Origin: Flavobacterium sp. I-STPP5a
GTDB taxonomy: Bacteria; Bacteroidota; Bacteroidia; Flavobacteriales; Flavobacteriaceae
Direction: 5' to 3'
NCBI RefSeq assembly: GCF_009764685.1
Contig: NZ_VHLM01000055.1
Span: 109,570-173,569 of the forward strand
Length of the DNA: 64,000 bases
In this document: positions 42,197 through 52,673 of the stretch, piece after piece
Position numbering within the stretch: the stretch's first letter is position 1
How the letters are laid out: every line of letters starts with the position of its first letter
Position numbers and translations under genes: made by a program
The notes under the pieces: generated by a model
Databases searched by the model: none
What the model saw: only the letters and a program-made list of their open reading frames with translations
What the model was told of the DNA's origin: nothing

Positions 42197-43666
42197 TTAT
42201 CCTATTTTTTTCATCGCTGTCATTGAAGCACGCAACCACTCACCCACTTCTTCAATAGGATGTTGTCTTATGGTTTTGTTTACCGCAATCAAAACACTAT
42301 TGTCCACACCGTTTGAGGTTGAAAATGGTTTTCCAATTACATTTGTTTTTACCGTTTTCATAAAATCAACCAACAAGGGTTTGCAAGCATGATCAAATAA
42401 GTAACAACCGTATTCAGCAGTATCCGAAATAATGCGATTCATTTCGTATAATTTTTTTCGAGCGACAGTATTGGCAATCAAAGGCAATTCATGTAATGAT
42501 TCATAATATGCCGATTCTTCTATAATTCCAGATTGAGTCATGGTTTCAAAAGCTAGTTCAACTCCCGCTTTTACCATTGCTATTAATAAAACTCCATGGT
42601 CAAAATATTCTTGCTCTGTAATATGAGCTGCAGTTGGAGCAGTTTTCTCAAAATTAGTTTGAGCTGTTGCTCCTCTCCAAGTTAGTAAATTGATATCATC
42701 GTTAGCCCAATCAATCATCATGTTTTTTGAAAACTCGCCCGAAATAATATCATCCATATGTTTTTGAAACAACGGACGCATAATTTCTTTTAATTCATCC
42801 GCCAAACGAAAAGCTTCAATTTTAGCAGGATTCGAAAGGCGATCCATCATGTTCGTAATTCCACCGTGTTTTAAAGCTTCGGTAATGGTTTCCCAACCGT
42901 ATTGAATCAATTTTGATGCATATGCTGGCTCAATTCCTTCTTCGACCATTTTATCAAAACACAAAATTGATCCAGTTTGCAACATGCCACACAAGATGGT
43001 TTGTTCTCCCATTAAATCTGATTTTACTTCGGCAACAAAAGACGAGTTTAGCACACCTGCTTTATGTCCACCAGTGGCTACTGCATAGGCTTTTGCTTGG
43101 GCAAAACCAATGCCATTAGGGTCGTTTTCAGGATGAACTGCAATTAGAGTTGGAACTCCAAAACCACGTTTATACTCTTCACGCACCTCTGATCCTGGGC
43201 ATTTTGGAGCACACATAATTACTGTCAAGTCAGGGCGAATTTGCATTCCTTCTTCTACAATATTAAAGCCATGTGAATATGCCAAAGTAGCTCCTTTTTT
43301 CATTAAAGGCATAATGGCTGTTACTACAGCAGTATGTTGTTTATCTGGGGTAAGATTGCAAACTAAATCAGCAGTTGGAATTAATTCTTCGTAGGTTCCA
43401 ACAGTAAATCCGTGATCGAACGCATTGGTAAAAGAAGCTCTTTTTTCTACAATTGCTTCCGCTCTTAGAGCATACGATATGTCTAAACCTGAGTCTCTCA
43501 TGTTCAATCCTTGGTTTAACCCTTGGGCTCCACATCCCACAATTACAACCTTTTTACCAGCCAATGCACTAATGCCTTCTGAAAATTCAGCTTGGTTCAT
43601 AAATTCGCAAACGCCTAATTGCTCTAATTGTAATCGAAGTGGTAATGAGTTGAAATAATTTGCCAT
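42197..43666 (-). CDS. ilvC: Ketol-acid reductoisomerase (class II, long form)
   Basis: A 489-residue enzyme catalysing alkyl migration and NADPH reduction of acetolactate. The NADPH motif reads [21 protein letters not shown] (about residues 40-60). The length and the duplicated C-terminal knotted domain (second half 210-489, with [18 protein letters not shown] and a later YGCYLFD region) mark the long form found in E. coli and plants. It is the last gene of the ilv operon, 57 bp after ilvN. A hairpin lies soon after the stop, but no strong terminator. Confidence 0.96.
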   Translation of the reverse strand: MANYFNSLPLRLQLEQLGVCEFMNQAEFSEGISALAGKKVVIVGCGAQGLNQGLNMRDSGLDISYALRAEAIVEKRASFTNAFDHGFTVGTYEELIPTADLVCNLTPDKQHTAVVTAIMPLMKKGATLAYSHGFNIVEEGMQIRPDLTVIMCAPKCPGSEVREEYKRGFGVPTLIAVHPENDPNGIGFAQAKAYAVATGGHKAGVLNSSFVAEVKSDLMGEQTILCGMLQTGSILCFDKMVEEGIEPAYASKLIQYGWETITEALKHGGITNMMDRLSNPAKIEAFRLADELKEIMRPLFQKHMDDIISGEFSKNMMIDWANDDINLLTWRGATAQTNFEKTAPTAAHITEQEYFDHGVLLIAMVKAGVELAFETMTQSGIIEESAYYESLHELPLIANTVARKKLYEMNRIISDTAEYGCYLFDHACKPLLVDFMKTVKTNVIGKPFSTSNGVDNSVLIAVNKTIRQHPIEEVGEWLRASMTAMKKIG

Positions 43667-43722
43667 TTTGTAATTTTTAAGGAAAGTATAATTTAGTTTT
43701 TTAGTTTATTTTTAATTTATTG

Positions 43723-44241
43723 CTACAGTTGCTCGAGCAAAGAAGAAATTTGCATTTTTTCTTTAGAGACTGAAATTCGGCCTGAACGAACAAATTGCAT
43801 AATTCCAAAAGGTTGCAACTTTTCGTATAAATCTTGAATTTCAGCACGCTGTCCCGATTTTGAAATCACAAAGAAATCTCTTGCTACAGTAACAATTTCA
43901 GAGTGGCTTTCTTTGATGATGTTTTGAATTTGTTTTTCGTCAAACAACAAGCTTGATTCTATTTTAAAAAGTGCATTTTCTAGAAAAATAGTTTCTTCGT
44001 CAACGTGATAGAAAGCCTTAATCACTTCGATCTGCTTTTCGATTTGTCCTACGATATTTTGCACCCATTTTTCTGTGGTATTCACCACAATTATAAATCG
44101 AGAAACGTTTTCAATTTCTGATTCGGACACGTTCAAACTTAAAATATTGATGTGGCGTTTTAAGAATATGCCTGATATTCTATTCAATAAACCCACGTTG
44201 TTCTCTGAATATACTGAGATGGTAAATGTTTTATTTTCCAT
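43723..44241 (-). CDS. ilvN: Acetolactate synthase, small regulatory subunit
   Basis: A 172-residue protein with an N-terminal ACT domain (FTISVYSENNVGLLNRISGIF..HINILSLNVS, residues 3-75), the valine-binding regulatory module, and a C-terminal domain typical of IlvN/IlvH. It stabilises and feedback-regulates the large subunit encoded just upstream (ilvB, 94 bp away). Gene order ilvD-ilvB-ilvN-ilvC is standard. Confidence 0.95.
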   Translation of the reverse strand: MENKTFTISVYSENNVGLLNRISGIFLKRHINILSLNVSESEIENVSRFIIVVNTTEKWVQNIVGQIEKQIEVIKAFYHVDEETIFLENALFKIESSLLFDEKQIQNIIKESHSEIVTVARDFFVISKSGQRAEIQDLYEKLQPFGIMQFVRSGRISVSKEKMQISSLLEQL

Positions 44242-44335
44242 TTTTTTATGTTTAAAGTTTTATGTTTAAGGTATAAAAGTTGAATAAAATTCTTTTGAAA
44301 TTCCAAAACTTTACAGCTTAAACTTTAAACTATTT

Positions 44336-46030
44336 TTAGGACAAACGAATGTCCGATACCGATGCTCCTGTTGGGATCATTGGGAATACATTATTTTCTT
44401 TTTCGACCATCACTTCTAAGAAATAGGAATCAGGTGATGCTAACATTTCTGCAACTGCGCTATCTAAATCTTCCCTTTTTATTACTTTTTTAGCTTTGAT
44501 GTAATAGCCTTCCGCAATAGCTATAAAATTAGGATTGATCATTTCGGTAGAAGCGTATCTTTTGTCAAAAAATAATTGTTGCCACTGACGTACCATTCCT
44601 AAAAACTCATTATTTAAGACTACAATTTTAACTGGAACTTTAGTTTGGAAAATGGTTCCTAATTCTTGAATGGTCATTTGAAAACCACCATCTCCAATAA
44701 TTGCTACTACTTCACGATTTGGCATACCCATTTTGGCTCCAATTGCTGCGGGCAATGCAAATCCCATAGTTCCTAAACCACCTGACGTGACATTGCTTTT
44801 CGTTAAATTGAATTTCCCGTAGCGGCAAGCAAACATCTGGTGTTGCCCCACATCCGATACTAAGATAGCATCTCCTTTAGAGTGTTTGTTAATCATTTCG
44901 ATAGTTTCACCCATTGAAATTCCCTCTTTTTTGGGTTCTAACTCCTCATTTATAACAGCTTCTAATTCAACTTCATATTTGGCTTTAAATTCATTGTGCC
45001 AAGATTCATGTGTGCTGTTTTCAATAAGCGGTTGTAAGGCTGTTAAAGATTCTTTCAAATCTGCTAAAACGGCTACATCTGTTTTTACGTTTTTATCAAT
45101 TTCGGCTGGATCAATTTCAAAATGAATTATTTTAGCTTGTTTGGCATATGTGGCAAGGTTTCCAGTTACGCGGTCATCAAAACGCATTCCGAGTGCAATC
45201 AATACATCGCATTCATTTGTGAGTACATTTGGTCCGTAGTTGCCGTGCATTCCCACCATCCCTACATTAAGTGGATGGGAAGTAGGTAAAGCTGAAAGTC
45301 CTAAAATAGTCCATGCTGCGGGAATACCTGATTTTTCTATAAGTTCTTTTAATTCGGCTTCGGCTTGACTCAAAATAACACCTTGACCCCAAATAATAAA
45401 AGGTTTTTTAGCATTATTAATTAAAGTTGCAGCCTCTTGAACCTTATTAGCATTAAGGATCGGTTTAGGATGATAACTTCGAATACTGGTACATTTTTTG
45501 TAACTGAATTCCATTTCATCAAACTGCGCATTTTTTGTAATATCAATTAAAACTGGCCCTGGACGACCTGATCTGGCGATATAAAATGCTTTTGCAATAA
45601 TTTCTGGGATTTCAGAAGCCTCTGTAATTTGGTAATTCCATTTGGTAACCGGAGTCGAAATTCCGATGATATCGGTTTCTTGAAAAGCATCAGAACCCAA
45701 TAAATGTTTACCAACTTGACCTGTGATGCAAACCATTGGTGTGGAATCAATTTGAGCATCAGCAATTCCTGTCACTAGATTGGTAGCTCCAGGCCCAGAA
45801 GTTGCTATTGCTACTCCTACTTTACCGGTTGCACGAGCATATCCTTGTGCGGCGTGTGTAGCTCCTTGCTCATGACGTACTAATACGTGATGTAATTCGT
45901 CTTTAAATTTGTAAAGTTCATCATAGACTGGCATAATGGCTCCACCCGGATAGCCGTAAATGATATCCACTCCTTCTTCTAACAAACATTTGATAACGGC
46001 TTCTGCACCGGATATTTTATTATTTTCCAT
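44336..46030 (-). CDS. ilvB: Acetolactate synthase, large subunit
   Basis: A 564-residue thiamine-diphosphate enzyme making acetolactate or acetohydroxybutyrate. GYPGGAIMPVYDEL and the catalytic glutamate in VRHEQGATHAAQGYARAT are present in the N-terminal Pyr domain. A central FAD-related domain follows (about 190-350). The C-terminal PP domain has the TPP motif GDGGFQMTIQEL..VLNNEFLGMVRQ. The spacing to ilvN (94 bp) contains an AT-rich inverted repeat, GTTTAAAG..CTTTAAAC. Confidence 0.96.
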   Translation of the reverse strand: MENNKISGAEAVIKCLLEEGVDIIYGYPGGAIMPVYDELYKFKDELHHVLVRHEQGATHAAQGYARATGKVGVAIATSGPGATNLVTGIADAQIDSTPMVCITGQVGKHLLGSDAFQETDIIGISTPVTKWNYQITEASEIPEIIAKAFYIARSGRPGPVLIDITKNAQFDEMEFSYKKCTSIRSYHPKPILNANKVQEAATLINNAKKPFIIWGQGVILSQAEAELKELIEKSGIPAAWTILGLSALPTSHPLNVGMVGMHGNYGPNVLTNECDVLIALGMRFDDRVTGNLATYAKQAKIIHFEIDPAEIDKNVKTDVAVLADLKESLTALQPLIENSTHESWHNEFKAKYEVELEAVINEELEPKKEGISMGETIEMINKHSKGDAILVSDVGQHQMFACRYGKFNLTKSNVTSGGLGTMGFALPAAIGAKMGMPNREVVAIIGDGGFQMTIQELGTIFQTKVPVKIVVLNNEFLGMVRQWQQLFFDKRYASTEMINPNFIAIAEGYYIKAKKVIKREDLDSAVAEMLASPDSYFLEVMVEKENNVFPMIPTGASVSDIRLS

Positions 46031-46168
46031 TTTTATTTTTATTTAGCCGCTGCCTCTTATAAATTTCCCTCGCAACAGCAATTACAATATCAATTTCAAA
46101 ATTTGTGGTGATAACAATCAATTTTTTTTTTTGATAGTGATATTGCCATTTGAAATCCCTATTGGTTT

Positions 46169-47842
46169 TTATTTATCTGTTACGCAGCCTGTAGAAGCGC
46201 TCGAAACTGATCGTATGTATTTAAGTAACACTCCTTTTTTTATTTGCGTTTCTGGTTGTACCCATTTAGACTTTCGACTTGCAAATTCATCATCCGAAAT
46301 TTTAAGATCGATGGTGTTTTTTATGGCATCAATCGTTATGATATCGCCATTTTGAACTAATGCGATACCACCACCATCATAAGCCTCTGGAGTAACATGC
46401 CCAACTACAAATCCATGTGAACCACCAGAAAATCTACCATCAGTAATCAAAGCGACACTTTTTCCTAAACCAGCACCCATAATAGCAGAGGTTGGTTTTA
46501 GCATTTCAGGCATTCCTGGCCCACCTTTAGGTCCACAATACCTAATGACGACTACATTTCCAGGTTTAACCTCGCCGTTTCGGACTCCTTTTATAACATC
46601 ATGTTCATTTTCGTACACAATGGCATCTCCTTCAAAATACTCGCCTTCGTTACCGCTTATTTTGGCCACACAGCCTTCAGATGCCAAATTGCCGTATAAA
46701 ATTTGAATATTTCCAGTACTCTTTAATGCTTTTTGAATTTCATGAATTACATCTTGACCATCATTTAAGTCAGGTACAGAGGCTAAGTTTTCGGCTAAAG
46801 TTTTACCCGTAACCGTCAAACAATGTCCGTGTAAAAGACCTTCTTTCAATAAATATTTCATAACAGCAGGAACTCCGCCCACGGCATGAAGATCCTCCAT
46901 CAGGTATTTTCCGCTAGGTTTTAGGTCGGCTAACAAAGGAGTTTTATCACTAATTCTTTGAAAATCATCCAAAGTTATTTCAATATCAACCGAGTGCGCC
47001 ATTGCGATTAAGTGCATGACAGCATTGGTTGATCCTCCTAAAACTGCTACCATCGTAATGGCATTCTCAAAGGCCGCGCGCGTCATGATATCTTTAGGTT
47101 TGATATCTTTTTCTAACAGAATTTTAATGGCTTTTCCCGCATCAAGGCATTCTTGTTTTTTTTCGGGGCTTAACGCTGGATTCGACGAGCTGTAGGGTAA
47201 ACTCATTCCCAAAGCTTCGATGGCTGAGGACATGGTATTTGCTGTGTACATTCCGCCACAAGCACCCGCACCAGGACAAGAGTTTTGAATTACACCTTTG
47301 AAATCTTCGGGTGAAATCGTATTGTTAAACTTTTTTCCAAGGGCTTCAAAAGCCGATACAATGTTTAGCGATTCTCCTTTCCATTTTCCAGAATGAATGC
47401 TGCCACCGTAAACCATGATCGAAGGACGATTGAGTCGACCCATTGCCATAACAGAACCTGGCATGTTTTTATCACAGCCTGGAATTGCAATTACTGCATC
47501 GTACCATTGTGCGCCAACAACTGTTTCGATAGAATCAGCAATAACATCTCGTGATACCAGTGAAAATCGCATTCCGTCTGTACCGTTTGACATTCCGTCA
47601 CTTACACCGATCGTATTAAAAATTAATCCTACTAAATCTTCTTGCCAAACTCCTGTTTTGATGTCTTTGGCTAAATCATTTAGATGCATGTTACAGGGAT
47701 TTCCCTCATATCCCATGCTTACTATGCCTACTTGAGCTTTATTCAAATCAGCTTCGGTTAAACCAATACCATACAACATGGCTTGCGCTGCAGGTTGTGT
47801 TTCGTCTTGAGTAATCGTTTTGCTGTATTTATTTAATTCCAT
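46169..47842 (-). CDS. ilvD: Dihydroxy-acid dehydratase
   Basis: A 557-residue Fe-S dehydratase converting dihydroxy acids to keto acids, first gene of the ilv operon. The start is set at ATG 47842 ([12 protein letters not shown]); an in-frame ATG at 47923 would translate the terminator hairpin of the leader. Cluster-binding cysteines appear in [21 protein letters not shown] and [19 protein letters not shown], with [11 protein letters not shown] and a C-terminal [16 protein letters not shown]. Transcription is probably controlled by the leader peptide and hairpin just upstream (47876-48004). Confidence 0.96.
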   Translation of the reverse strand: MELNKYSKTITQDETQPAAQAMLYGIGLTEADLNKAQVGIVSMGYEGNPCNMHLNDLAKDIKTGVWQEDLVGLIFNTIGVSDGMSNGTDGMRFSLVSRDVIADSIETVVGAQWYDAVIAIPGCDKNMPGSVMAMGRLNRPSIMVYGGSIHSGKWKGESLNIVSAFEALGKKFNNTISPEDFKGVIQNSCPGAGACGGMYTANTMSSAIEALGMSLPYSSSNPALSPEKKQECLDAGKAIKILLEKDIKPKDIMTRAAFENAITMVAVLGGSTNAVMHLIAMAHSVDIEITLDDFQRISDKTPLLADLKPSGKYLMEDLHAVGGVPAVMKYLLKEGLLHGHCLTVTGKTLAENLASVPDLNDGQDVIHEIQKALKSTGNIQILYGNLASEGCVAKISGNEGEYFEGDAIVYENEHDVIKGVRNGEVKPGNVVVIRYCGPKGGPGMPEMLKPTSAIMGAGLGKSVALITDGRFSGGSHGFVVGHVTPEAYDGGGIALVQNGDIITIDAIKNTIDLKISDDEFASRKSKWVQPETQIKKGVLLKYIRSVSSASTGCVTDK

Positions 47843-47875
47843 TATATGATTGTTTCTGTATTTTAAATTTATTCC

Positions 47876-47909
47876 AAAAAAAAACCTCCCAAAATAATTG
47901 GGAGGTTTT
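47876..47909 (-). terminator. Attenuator hairpin of the ilv operon
   Basis: On the minus strand AAAACCUCCC (plus 47909-47900) pairs perfectly with GGGAGGUUUU (plus 47890-47881), with a 9-nt loop, then a T run to about 47876. It lies 21 bp downstream of the leader stop codon and 34 bp upstream of the ilvD ATG. As the hairpin precedes the operon it must be regulatory, not a terminator of leuB, which ends 206 bp upstream and is separated from it by the leader frame. GAGG near the end of the leader peptide frame could pair with CCUC of the hairpin arm to form an antiterminator. Confidence 0.85.
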
Positions 47910-47929
47910 AAATATTTTTTCAATTATAT

Positions 47930-48004
47930 TTATAACATTCCCTCTGCACATGTGATAATCACATTGACATTAATTACAGAAGTTATAATAATTGAAATTC
48001 TCAT
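47930..48004 (-). CDS. Putative ilv leader peptide (24 codons)
   Basis: ATG at 48004-48002, TAA at 47932-47930, encoding MRISIIITSVINVNVIITCA plus EGML. Eleven of 24 residues are Ile, Val or Leu: Ile at 3, 5, 6, 7, 11, 16, 17; Val at 10, 13, 15; Leu24. It is the first open frame after a promoter-like box and ends 21 bp before a strong terminator hairpin ahead of ilvD. Ribosome stalling at Ile/Val codons when charged tRNA is low would favour an antiterminator and open the operon, as in the enterobacterial ilv operons. It is too short for routine gene finding. Regulation by attenuation is inferred from layout. Confidence 0.8.
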   Translation of the reverse strand: MRISIIITSVINVNVIITCAEGML

Positions 48005-48023
48005 GTTTTCTTTTTATAAGCAG

Positions 48024-48031
48024 CAAAACTA
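48024..48031 (-). promoter_or_regulatory. Candidate -7 box of the ilv leader
   Basis: TAGTTTTG on the minus strand fits TAnnTTTG and lies 20 bp before the leader ATG. A TTTTG about 24 bases upstream (within 48056-48060) could serve as the -33 element, at slightly long spacing. Confidence 0.55.
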
Positions 48032-48114
48032 TAAAAACTAATGCTACTAAAAAAACAAAATCTCAATATTTTAAATAATTCTTGTAATTAATCTTATTAC
48101 TTTAACAAAACATC

Positions 48115-49218
48115 CTATACAATAGTCGATTGTCCTATGTAGACATTGTCGCTTTTAAAATACAAGTCGTCTTTGCTTAAAATATAGTTGGCAATAAAAT
48201 CTCCAACTTCATTGGTCCCAAATTTCGAGTACGGATTCAAATCAGAGGTGACTACATTCAATTCAATTGCTTTTTGCACAGCTTCGTATACTTTTAAAGA
48301 TTCAGCATGGAGACCAAAATGTTCCAAGAGCATAGCTATAGAGAGTATAGAAGCTATAGGATTGGCGATGTTTTTATTTTTTCCTTCTGGAAAAGAACCA
48401 TGAATAGGTTCAAAAAGCGCCGATGACCTTCCTAATGACGCCGATGGCAACAATCCAATTGTACCCGTAATAACACTAGCTTCGTCTGATAAAATATCTC
48501 CAAATAAATTTTCTGTTAGAATGACATCAAATTGTTTTGGATTGATTATAATTTGCATTGCTGCAGCATCCGCTAGTAAAAATTCTAGCACTACATCAGG
48601 ATAATTTTCTGAAATTTCAGTTACTACCTTGCGCCACAAACGCGAGGTTTCTAAAATATTTGCCTTGTCAACTAAGGTTAATTTTTTATTTCTTTTTTGA
48701 GCAGTTCGAAAAGCTAAATGACTGATGCGAATAATTTCTTCTTCAGAATATTCACAAAGATCAGAGGCAAACGTGCCCGTTTCGTTGCTTTTTTTCTCAC
48801 TAAAATAAGATCCGCCAGACAATTCCCTAAAAATAATAAAATCAGTATTTTCAATTATTTTTCTTTTCAATGGAGATAAATCAAGTAAGTCAGCATAAGG
48901 CTTTATTGGTCTAATGTTTGCATACAATCCGAGGGCTTGACGCAGATTCAATAAACCTTGAATAGGACGTAATTTAGCACTTGAAACAGTATCGTCTACG
49001 GCTCCAAATAGCACGGCATCTGTATTTAAACAAAGATTTAAAGTTTGTTCCGGTAAAGGATTTCCCGTCTTTTCTATTGCAATAGACCCAATTAGAGCAT
49101 CTTCGAAAACAAATTCATGATCAAAAATGACACCAATGGCATACAAAGCTTTCTTGGCTTGTAAAATTACTTCTGGTCCTATTCCATCTCCTGCAAGCGC
49201 TGCTATTTTTAAGTTCAT
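48115..49218 (-). CDS. leuB: 3-isopropylmalate dehydrogenase
   Basis: A 367-residue NAD-dependent decarboxylating dehydrogenase for leucine synthesis. Family blocks include AGDGIGPEVILQAKKAL (residues 9-25), LFGAVDD, FRELSGGSYFSEK, DKANILETSRLWRKVV and the NAD-binding ENLFGDILSDEASVI..GSLG-like segment ending LFEPIHGSFP. It lies 29 bp after leuA and 110 bp upstream of the ilv leader. The gene products LeuC and LeuD, which act between LeuA and LeuB, are not encoded in the window. Confidence 0.95.
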   Translation of the reverse strand: MNLKIAALAGDGIGPEVILQAKKALYAIGVIFDHEFVFEDALIGSIAIEKTGNPLPEQTLNLCLNTDAVLFGAVDDTVSSAKLRPIQGLLNLRQALGLYANIRPIKPYADLLDLSPLKRKIIENTDFIIFRELSGGSYFSEKKSNETGTFASDLCEYSEEEIIRISHLAFRTAQKRNKKLTLVDKANILETSRLWRKVVTEISENYPDVVLEFLLADAAAMQIIINPKQFDVILTENLFGDILSDEASVITGTIGLLPSASLGRSSALFEPIHGSFPEGKNKNIANPIASILSIAMLLEHFGLHAESLKVYEAVQKAIELNVVTSDLNPYSKFGTNEVGDFIANYILSKDDLYFKSDNVYIGQSTIV

Positions 49219-49247
49219 AATATTTGATTTTAGTTTAGGGGTTTTAT

Positions 49248-50429
<1,182 letters not shown>

Positions 50430-50577
50430 TTATTTAATGTAATTTGCACAACTTGTAACAAAAATATCTTTCATTAGTGGGATAGAAAACACAATTTCCT
50501 GAAATATACTGCTTATAAGGGGTATTTAAACTTTATAAAGTACTGATTAATAAAACATTAAGTCACAATATTCTACA

Positions 50578-52122
50578 ATGGCCAACCATCAAAAAGATTT
50601 CTTATTTGTATTAATAAAGTCCCTTTCTAAATCTGAGAAAAGACAATTTAAAATTTTTGCAAGTAGATTAGAGACCAGTTCCAATACAAAATTTATCGAA
50701 CTCTTTACTATTTTAGATAAATCAGAAGTCTATGATGAAAAACTGATCTTAAAAAGTGGCAGTATCAAAAAAGTACAATTGTCAAACCTTAAATCGTACC
50801 TCTACAAGCAAATTTTGGTCAGTATCCGATTGAATATTCCGAGTCAAAATATACGATACCAACTGAGAGAACAAATTGATTTTGCCGCAATTCTCTACAA
50901 TAAAGGCTTATATAAACAAAGTCTAAAAATCTTAGATAAAACCAAAATTTTGGCCTTAGAGAATGATGAAAAACTAATGGCTTATGAAATTGTAGAATTT
51001 GAGAAACTCATTGAATCGCAATACATCACCCGAAGTATTCAAGGACGTGCAGATGAATTAGTGGTACAAGCAAAAGAGCTAAATTATCGCAATACCATTT
51101 CCAGTAAATTATCAAACTTATCCTTACAGTTGTACGGAATTATGCTCAAAACGGGTTATGTAAAAACCGATGCAGAGTATACTTATATTGATGATTATTT
51201 TAAAAAGCACATCTCCAAATTCGACGAAAAAAAGTTTGGTTTTCGAGAAAAATACTGGTTTTATAATGCCAATTTGTGGCGTAGTTTTTTAGTGCAAGAT
51301 TTTTTATCATGTTATAAATATGCTTTAAAATGGGTTACCCTTTTTTATGATAATCCCAATATGATTTATTTGAATCCTGTTTTTTTCTTGAAAGGGAATC
51401 ATTACTTACTGGAATCATTGTACATGTTGAAGTATAAAACCAAGTTCAAAAAATACTTAGATTTATTAGAAGAAACCATCAAAGATTCCCGCTTTCCGGT
51501 GAATGACAATATTGCGAGTTTGTCCTTTTTATATGTGTACAACAACAAACTTAATTTGCATATTCTAGAAGGTACTTTTGCAGAAAGTGAATATTTAATT
51601 CCAGAAGTAGTCAATAAATTAAAAATACATACGGATCACCTAGACGAGCATCACGAAATGTTATTTTACTATAAGTTTGCTTCTATTTATTTTGGTAACG
51701 AAAAATATGCAGAATGCATTGTTTACTTAGAGAAAATTATCAACAACAAAAATCTTAGCATGCGTGAAGATTTGATGTGTTTTGCTCGCCTGCTGTGTTT
51801 GATAGCACACTACGAACTAGGGAAGGATTATTATTTAGAAAATCAACTCAAAAATACGTACAAGTTTTTACTCAAAATGAACGACTTGCATGAAGTGCAA
51901 AAAGAAATTATCAAATTCTTGAAAAACTTAAACTCTATTTACCCGACAGATATCAAGAAAGAGTTTATCAAAATGCGAACTCGTTTTATTGAGTTAGAGC
52001 AAAATACCTATGAAAAACGCGCCTTTTTATATCTTGATATTATTTCATGGTTAGAAAGTAAAATAGAAAACCGCAAGATTAGCGTAATTAGAAAGGAAAA
52101 AGCAAAACTAAACAATCGTTAA
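50578..52122 (+). CDS. Conserved Bacteroidota protein, probably TPR-like
   Basis: A 514-residue cytoplasmic protein with no signal peptide or membrane segment. It starts MANHQKDFLFVLIKSLSKSEKRQFKIF, a well-kept N-terminal block. The rest is helix-rich with aromatic and Leu spacing (for example LYNKGLYKQSLKILDKTKIL, then KYAECIVYLEKII) that resembles tetratricopeptide repeats. I do not know its function. It is divergent from leuA and ends at a terminator shared with the next gene. Confidence 0.75.
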   Translation: MANHQKDFLFVLIKSLSKSEKRQFKIFASRLETSSNTKFIELFTILDKSEVYDEKLILKSGSIKKVQLSNLKSYLYKQILVSIRLNIPSQNIRYQLREQIDFAAILYNKGLYKQSLKILDKTKILALENDEKLMAYEIVEFEKLIESQYITRSIQGRADELVVQAKELNYRNTISSKLSNLSLQLYGIMLKTGYVKTDAEYTYIDDYFKKHISKFDEKKFGFREKYWFYNANLWRSFLVQDFLSCYKYALKWVTLFYDNPNMIYLNPVFFLKGNHYLLESLYMLKYKTKFKKYLDLLEETIKDSRFPVNDNIASLSFLYVYNNKLNLHILEGTFAESEYLIPEVVNKLKIHTDHLDEHHEMLFYYKFASIYFGNEKYAECIVYLEKIINNKNLSMREDLMCFARLLCLIAHYELGKDYYLENQLKNTYKFLLKMNDLHEVQKEIIKFLKNLNSIYPTDIKKEFIKMRTRFIELEQNTYEKRAFLYLDIISWLESKIENRKISVIRKEKAKLNNR

Positions 52123-52128
52123 AAAACT

Positions 52129-52157
52129 AAAAAGGAGGCTAAAACGTCTCCTTTTCT
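52129..52157. terminator. Bidirectional terminator
   Basis: AAAAAGGAG (52129-52137) pairs with CTCCTTTT (52148-52155), with A and T flanks, between the convergent TPR-like and small-protein genes. Confidence 0.75.
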
Positions 52158-52380
52158 ATTCAATTTCTTTGCGACCGCGCATTATATCTTCAAAACTGGA
52201 ACATTTCACAAACTCTTGTTCACCATCAATTTGCATGGGCAAGTATACAAATTCAACTTCTGAAAGGTCTTCCTTCAAATAAAAAGCCATATCATCTAAT
52301 TTATAAAACCATTCTTTGTCAAATTGTACTTTATTTATAGTGGCATCTTTGACTAATAATTTTTCGTTAAGCGGCTTCAT
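52156..52380 (-). CDS. Small conserved protein of unknown function
   Basis: A 74-residue acidic soluble protein. It has the central block FDKEWFYKLDDMAFYL and VYLPMQIDGEQEFVKCSS, and its end overlaps a terminator stem. The WFYKLDD..D(L)SEVEF arrangement is faintly like the start of Bro-N-type modules, but the protein is too short to claim that. It is preceded by a good promoter. Confidence 0.65.
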   Translation of the reverse strand: MKPLNEKLLVKDATINKVQFDKEWFYKLDDMAFYLKEDLSEVEFVYLPMQIDGEQEFVKCSSFEDIMRGRKEIE

Positions 52381-52401
52381 GAGTACGTTTTAATTTTTTT
52401 T

Positions 52402-52433
52402 CAAAAATAGAAACATCATTTTGTTGCTACAAA
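52402..52433 (-). promoter_or_regulatory. Promoter of the small-protein gene at 52156
   Basis: On the minus strand TTTG (plus 52430-52433) and TATTTTTG (plus 52402-52409) are 20 bases apart, a good fit to TTTG-N19-21-TAnnTTTG. The -7 box is 22 bp before the ATG. Confidence 0.7.
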
Positions 52434-52518
52434 TACAAATGAATTATTTTCGAAAAAAATACACAACTATGAAAAGATTGTAATGTAAAAACTAATGGTT
52501 ACTTTTATTAAAAAAATT

Positions 52519-52635
52519 ATGAACGGATTCTTTAAAACAATACTAGCGGGCTACGGAGCTAAAAAACTAGGTGGAGGATGCTTTGGCACCATTCTAATTT
52601 TTATAATTATCTATTGGATTTTAGGTTATTTTTAG
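52519..52635 (+). CDS. Small single-helix membrane protein (38 residues)
   Basis: An ATG at 52519 opens a 38-codon frame ending in TAG at 52633-52635. The start MNGFFKTILAGYGAKKLGGG is followed by a hydrophobic helix with a Trp (about 22-38). The length and pattern (GAKKLGGGCF then a helix) resemble small unannotated membrane proteins that I recall from other flavobacteria. I cannot verify conservation here. No promoter box is obvious; the function is unknown. Confidence 0.55.
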   Translation: MNGFFKTILAGYGAKKLGGGCFGTILIFIIIYWILGYF

Positions 52636-52673
52636 AATTAAATTTCTAAAAACAACCTAAAATAACTTCCATA

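Noticed and set aside
46031..46168. ATCAA/TTGAT hairpin between ilvD and ilvB as a second attenuator
   Set aside because: The stem is only 5 bp and all A/T, and there is no coding frame rich in branched-chain codons.
47843..47923. N-terminal extension of IlvD from ATG 47923
   Set aside because: It would translate the terminator hairpin and add residues not found in IlvD; the ATG at 47842 fits the family.
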